Shown piece after piece: positions 61,889 to 64,000 of a stretch of DNA of 64,000 nt. The stretch covers positions 62,001 through 126,000 of the forward strand of contig NZ_FUKU01000027.1 in NCBI RefSeq assembly GCF_900163865.1. The letters run 5' to 3'. The DNA is from Sphingobacterium sp. JB170 (lineage in GTDB: Bacteria; Bacteroidota; Bacteroidia; Sphingobacteriales; Sphingobacteriaceae). Under the pieces are notes generated by a model. That model did not search any database. It worked only from the letters and a program-made list of their open reading frames with translations, and was not told where the DNA came from. A program made the position numbers and the translations under genes. Every line of letters starts with the position of its first letter. Positions within the stretch are counted from its first letter, which is position 1.

Positions 61889-62653
61889 TCGAAAAAACAA
61901 CGTACGAAACTCAGAAAAGCTTCCGGAGAATATGCAACAGGAAAATTCCTTGGTGAATTAAAAGAACGCTTTGTAGAAAAAGGATATGATAAAGTTGGTT
62001 TAATTCCTGTTCCAGCAGAGGATAGCGATCAAGACCCAAGAATTATTGAAGTTCATTATCCGTATATTACAAAACACCCTGATTACGTCCACCCAAGAGT
62101 TCAAATTGAGATAGGATGTCGATCTTTAATCGAGCCCTATTCAGTAAGGAAATTTGGTTCTCTTGTAGACGAAATTTATTCTGATCAGGGATTTGCATCC
62201 CCATTTATCAGTATACCGACCGTTCATGCAGAGCGGACCTTTTTAGAAAAACTTTTTTTATTGCATGAGGAATTTAGTCGCCCTGTCGAAAAAATTCGTG
62301 TAGATCGTCTAAATCGTCATATGTATGATGTCTATCATTTGTCACGTAACGGAGATATTTTGACCGCTATCGAAGACAAAGACCTGTACGAGACTATTGT
62401 CAGCCATCGACATAAATATGCTAAAATTGGTGGAGTGGACTATAATCTGCATAATCCAAAAACCTTGAATCCTACGCCACATCCCGACTTTGTAAAAGCT
62501 TGGGAAGAAGATTATAATAAAATGCGAAGCCAAATGATTTATGAAGCAAAACCACCAAGTTTCCAAGATTTGGTTTCAAATATTGAACATTTAAAAGAAA
62601 AGTTAGCTACGGTTTCGTGGGAATTTGCTCTTGAATTTGAAACAAAGCTATAA
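61889..62653 (+). pseudogene. AbiEii-family nucleotidyltransferase toxin, N-terminally truncated
   Basis: From about 61889 the frame encodes the C-terminal two thirds of an AbiEii/AbiGii protein: SKKQRTKLRKASGEYATGKF, the conserved VHAERTFLEKLFLLHEEF, and VDRLNRHMYDVYHLSRNG. The N-terminal nucleotidyltransferase part with its GS and DxD-type catalytic residues is missing. The frame stays open upstream to 61697 only because it overlaps the excisionase-like gene in another phase. No AbiEi antitoxin gene is present. It is therefore a cut-off remnant of an abortive-infection or toxin-antitoxin module beside attR. Confidence 0.8.
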
Positions 62654-62743
62654 TCTCAAAGAGAATTGTTGAATTTCTTGTTAGACTGCATAATCCTATT
62701 GGAATCGAATTGCAGGAATCGTTACTCGCAAAAAATCTTAGAA

Positions 62744-62779
62744 ACCGTTACAAATGTGTTACGGAACAAAATTTTACGG
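62744..62779 (+). repeat. candidate integrase arm-type site, right end
   Basis: Contains CCGTTACAAATGTGTTACGG followed by AACAAAATTTTACGG, matching the left-end element at 32510-32541 in the same orientation with few differences. It lies 77 bp inside attR. Confidence 0.65.
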
Positions 62780-62855
62780 TTCCAGAAATTGTTCATATAT
62801 TGCTTCTGTAAGTCGGAAACGACGATTTTGCATCATGTAAAAAGGTACAGGCCAA

Positions 62856-62902
62856 AAGACTCATAATCTTTTGGTCCCTGGTTCGAGCCCAGGTGGGCGC
62901 AC
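62856..62902 (+). repeat. attR: right 47 bp direct repeat of the island
   Basis: Exact copy of 32325-32371, the 3' part of tRNA-Met from the anticodon arm on. The 5' half of the tRNA is absent here, so this copy is not a functional tRNA. Confidence 0.93.
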
Positions 62903-62929
62903 AAAATACTAGTTCACGCTAGTCTGAAA

Positions 62930-62960
62930 CCCTGTAAATATTCTGATTTACAGGGTTTTA
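62930..62960 (+). terminator. intrinsic terminator beyond attR
   Basis: CCCTGTAAAT (62930-62939) pairs perfectly with ATTTACAGGG (62946-62955), followed by TTTTA. It probably served the tRNA, or the second element, before the first island inserted. Confidence 0.8.
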
Positions 62961-63214
62961 TACTTTTAAGTAGTTCATATTAATCCATAAGAATCCTTCA
63001 TTCTCGTTACCTATCCGACTACCTATTTTAAATGTTTAACTTAGGTAACACAAAACGATATAATACGGTGTATATCAGATCAATGGTGCTTAAAAAGTTT
63101 GCAAAAAGAACGGCTTTTAGGTTTATAATTGGCATAAAAACAGACAATCTGTGTTACCTAAAATGGCCTTAAAACGGGTTAAATTAAGTTTATGGAGATT
63201 TAAAGAGTATTTTT
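62961..63214. other. upstream region of the second integrase with GTTACCTA motifs
   Basis: Holds three copies of GTTACCTA/TAGGTAAC: 63006-63013, 63042-63049 (inverted) and 63153-63160. The last two sit in a perfect 12 bp inverted repeat, TTAGGTAACACA at 63041-63052 and TGTGTTACCTAA at 63150-63161. These are candidate binding sites of the adjacent integrase. Confidence 0.5.
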
Positions 63215-64000
63215 ATGAAAACATCACAATCATTTGGCGTCCATTTTACCATCAGAGCCGACAAGGAAAAAGAAGGAAATGCACCAGTTTACGCCTGCAT
63301 CACCGTTAATAAAAAACGTTGCTATATCGCACTGAAACAGTTTGTTGATATCAATTACTGGGATAATACAAAAGGCGCACTCAAAGGAACATGCGAGGAA
63401 TTCAAACAGATCAACAAATACCTGCAAGATGTGCGGTTGACCTTAGGCGGTATATATCAACAGCTGATCTTAAGCGGAAAACGAGTCACGGCCCAATCGG
63501 TAAAGGATCATTTCTTTGGCAACATCGAAGAAGCGCAAACCCTAAGCAGCCTTTTTGAGTATCACAATGAAACCGCTTCAAGCACCTTAAATGGAGCACC
63601 CTCAAACATTATTACGTTACCCAACGCTACCTGATCCAATTTATTCAGAAGAAGTTCCGGGCAGCCGACTTCTTTCTCACTGATATCGACTATAAATTTA
63701 TTTTTGATTTCGAAACCTTCCTACGAAACCATAAACCCCTCGACCATCAAAAGCCCATGAACAACAACGGCGTGATGAAACACATCATCCGCCTGAAAAA
63801 GAGGGGGCACCTGGCCATGCGGCTGGAATGGATCACCAAAGACCCCTTTATGAACTATAAACTCAGAATCGAGAAGGTAAACCGAGAACACCTATCCGAC
63901 ACCGAACTGGCTACGCTGGAAAGTAAAGTTTTTGAAATCGCACGAATCGACATGATCCGCGACCTGTTTGTATTCTGTTGCTACACCGGGCTTACCTATG
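63215..64000 (+). pseudogene. second tyrosine recombinase, frameshifted and cut by the window end
   Basis: Residues 1-127 form the Arm-DNA-binding and start of the SAM-like domain (SFGVHFTIRADKEKEGNAPV, then YACITVNKKRCYIALKQFVD). After ETASSTL the frame goes wrong, but the adjacent frame continues from the A-run at 63589-63591 as WSTLKHYYVTQRYLIQFIQK. It runs to the window end at LFVFCCYTGLTY, the box I region of the catalytic domain. One lost A (AAAA to AAA) explains it. It may be a true pseudogene or a homopolymer sequencing error. Catalytic boxes II and III lie outside the window. Confidence 0.85.

Larger units (their letters stand above)
32325..62902 (+). mobile_element. 30.5 kb integrative genomic island with copper/silver resistance cargo
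   Basis: The island is bounded by 47 bp direct repeats derived from tRNA-Met; the period between them is 30,531 bp. It has a tyrosine recombinase next to the intact tRNA and an excisionase-like gene near the other end. Both ends also carry a near-identical candidate arm-binding element (32510-32541 and 62744-62779). Nearly all cargo genes point the same way as the integrase. No relaxase, coupling protein, type IV secretion or replication gene was recognised, so it is better called a genomic island or mobilisable element than a self-transmissible ICE. A truncated AbiEii and several frameshifts suggest some decay. Confidence 0.88.
62903..64000 (+). mobile_element. left part of a probable second integrative element at the same tRNA target
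   Basis: A second tyrosine recombinase gene starts 312 bp after attR, in the same orientation as the first integrase relative to its tRNA repeat (188 bp). This is what tandem insertion into one tRNA-Met site would produce. The right boundary is outside the window. Confidence 0.5.

Noticed and set aside
62666..62866. 66-codon plus-strand frame running into the right att repeat
   Set aside because: It overlaps the candidate arm site and the tRNA-derived repeat; it contains no recognisable protein features.
32325..62902. Calling the island a self-transmissible conjugative element
   Set aside because: No relaxase, coupling ATPase, VirB-type or Tra gene was found in any frame examined.

Overview
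The window reads as chromosomal DNA of a member of the Bacteroidota, most likely family Sphingobacteriaceae. This rests on -7 boxes of the form TAnnTTTG, few Shine-Dalgarno sites, and lineage-typical genes: a sulfite reductase with a C-terminal HEPN domain, TonB/carboxypeptidase-regulatory receptors, DUF3347 and DUF6660-type proteins, and IntDOT-like integrases. Genus cannot be fixed from the sequence alone.

Bases 1-12000 are core metabolism: the end of a sirtuin gene, NADP-type glutamate dehydrogenase, a secreted GH172/DUF2961 protein and, on the minus strand, a compact sulfate assimilation operon (siroheme sulfite reductase, cobA, precorrin-2 dehydrogenase, APS/PAPS reductase, cysD, cysN) closed by a strong terminator. 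Bases 12200-32200 are a looser mix: an MFS exporter, a run of small secreted or membrane proteins of unknown function (two are tandem paralogues), a TPR-HTH membrane regulator, a lipoprotein, two decayed double-glycine-leader peptide genes, a metallo-hydrolase beside an AraC gene, an esterase, an AraC/NmrA pair, a cupin/tautomerase/Crp group, an IS1182-type transposase remnant, rpsU and a HAD phosphatase.

A complete tRNA-Met(CAU) lies at 32297-32370. The last part of this tRNA is repeated exactly (47 bp) at 62856-62902, and a tyrosine recombinase gene starts 188 bp after the tRNA. The 30.5 kb between the repeats is an integrative genomic island. Its cargo is a copper/silver handling system on the plus strand. 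In order it holds a Cys-rich secreted protein, a TonB receptor, a CDF-like transporter with an HMA-like N-terminus, an outer-membrane protein, a four-helix copper-storage-type protein, an HMA-AraC fusion regulator, a CopA-type ATPase, an HMA chaperone, a second Cys-rich secreted protein, two DUF3347 proteins around a metal-site lipoprotein, a CusA/CusC/CusB efflux system, a haem-binding protein, a CopB-type (CPH) ATPase and a multicopper oxidase with a CopB-like C-terminal domain. Together these can move Cu(I) out of the cytosol, oxidise or sequester it in the periplasm and expel it through the outer membrane. The right end carries accessory genes (GNAT, membrane LuxR protein, RteC-like protein, alpha-CTD-like small protein, excisionase-like gene, truncated AbiEii).

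Directly after the right repeat lies a second, frameshifted integrase with its own candidate arm sites. A second element therefore seems to occupy the same tRNA target and runs off the window. No conjugation, relaxase or replication genes were seen in the island, so it may be mobilised in trans or be fixed.
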